Source: Tissierellia bacterium (lineage in GTDB: Bacteria; Bacillota_A; Clostridia; Tissierellales; Peptoniphilaceae). Taken from it: a DNA stretch of 33,751 bases. Below, piece by piece: positions 33,723-33,751 of the stretch. Each line of letters begins with the position of its first letter. Position 1 is the first letter of the stretch. The DNA lies in assembly GCA_012728775.1 (NCBI GenBank), contig JAAYEN010000126.1, positions 1 to 33,751 of the forward strand. The letters are read 5' to 3'. A program made the position numbers and the translations under genes. Under the pieces are notes generated by a model. It was not told the DNA's origin and did no database searches. It saw only the letters and a list, made by a program, of their open reading frames with translations.

Positions 33723-33751
33723 TTATTTCTTTTCTTCGATTGCTCTAAGAA
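33723..33751 (-). CDS. C-terminal end of an upstream gene (partial)
   Basis: Entering from the right edge on the minus strand, one frame reads LRAIEEKK and then stops, two bases before the accB ATG. The tight spacing and the weak accB ribosome site support a real coupled gene. Eight residues are too few for a product call. An acyl carrier protein is possible, because acpP is missing from the rest of the operon, but this is only a guess. Confidence 0.4.

Overview
The window reads as chromosome of a low-GC, strictly anaerobic Bacillota (Clostridia/Tissierellia-like). The grounds are AT-rich intergenic DNA, strong AGGAGG ribosome binding sites, sigma-A-type promoters, a T-box leader, an FAS II operon with FabK-type enoyl reductase, a clostridial NADP-dependent secondary alcohol dehydrogenase and an oxygen-sensitive glycyl radical enzyme. 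I see no tRNA or rRNA genes, insertion sequences, phage genes or CRISPR arrays.

Layout. 37-4221: a stand-alone Na+/amino-acid symporter (+), then three separately transcribed minus-strand genes (hemerythrin-like protein, CobW/G3E-type GTPase, secondary alcohol dehydrogenase). 4525-8560: a tight plus-strand operon for a Na+-translocating NADH dehydrogenase of Nqr type (nqrB-C-D-E-F) with its own consensus promoter and terminator. It has no nqrA, and no rnfB or rnfC. 8707-9607: pdxS alone, without pdxT. 9693-17955: a minus-strand glycyl-radical-enzyme locus made of a XRE-cupin regulator, a second AGCS symporter, the glycyl radical enzyme, its activase, an iron alcohol dehydrogenase and a separately promoted SDR. 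18101-20283: ilvN-ilvB behind an isoleucine-type T-box. 20464-22055: an ECF sigma factor with a membrane RsgI-like anti-sigma factor that ends in an extreme Asp/Trp tail. 22107-23416: a zinc-ribbon protein, a glutaredoxin-like protein and a YfcE-like phosphoesterase. 23470-33751: one long minus-strand fatty-acid operon, accB-accC-accD-accA-fabH-fabK-(second FabK/NMO-like flavoprotein)-fabD-fabG-fabF-fabZ-marR, in which most junctions overlap (TAATG or ATGA).

How the genes work together. Nqr-like genes and Na+ symporters point to a sodium economy: NADH oxidation pumps Na+ and AGCS carriers spend it on amino-acid-like solutes. The glycyl radical locus looks like a complete uptake, radical cleavage and carbonyl reduction module. 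Its enzyme has Val where glycyl radical dehydratases and C-S/C-N lyases carry a catalytic Glu two residues after the thiyl Cys, so its substrate is unknown. The fab operon carries its own MarR-type (FabT-like) regulator as the last gene.

Best candidates for something undescribed: (1) the NqrA-less NqrBCDEF operon, (2) the glycyl radical enzyme with the GCVVP active-site loop and its cluster, and (3) the ECF/RsgI-like pair with the Asp/Trp tail. All function calls come from reading motifs by eye; no database search was run.
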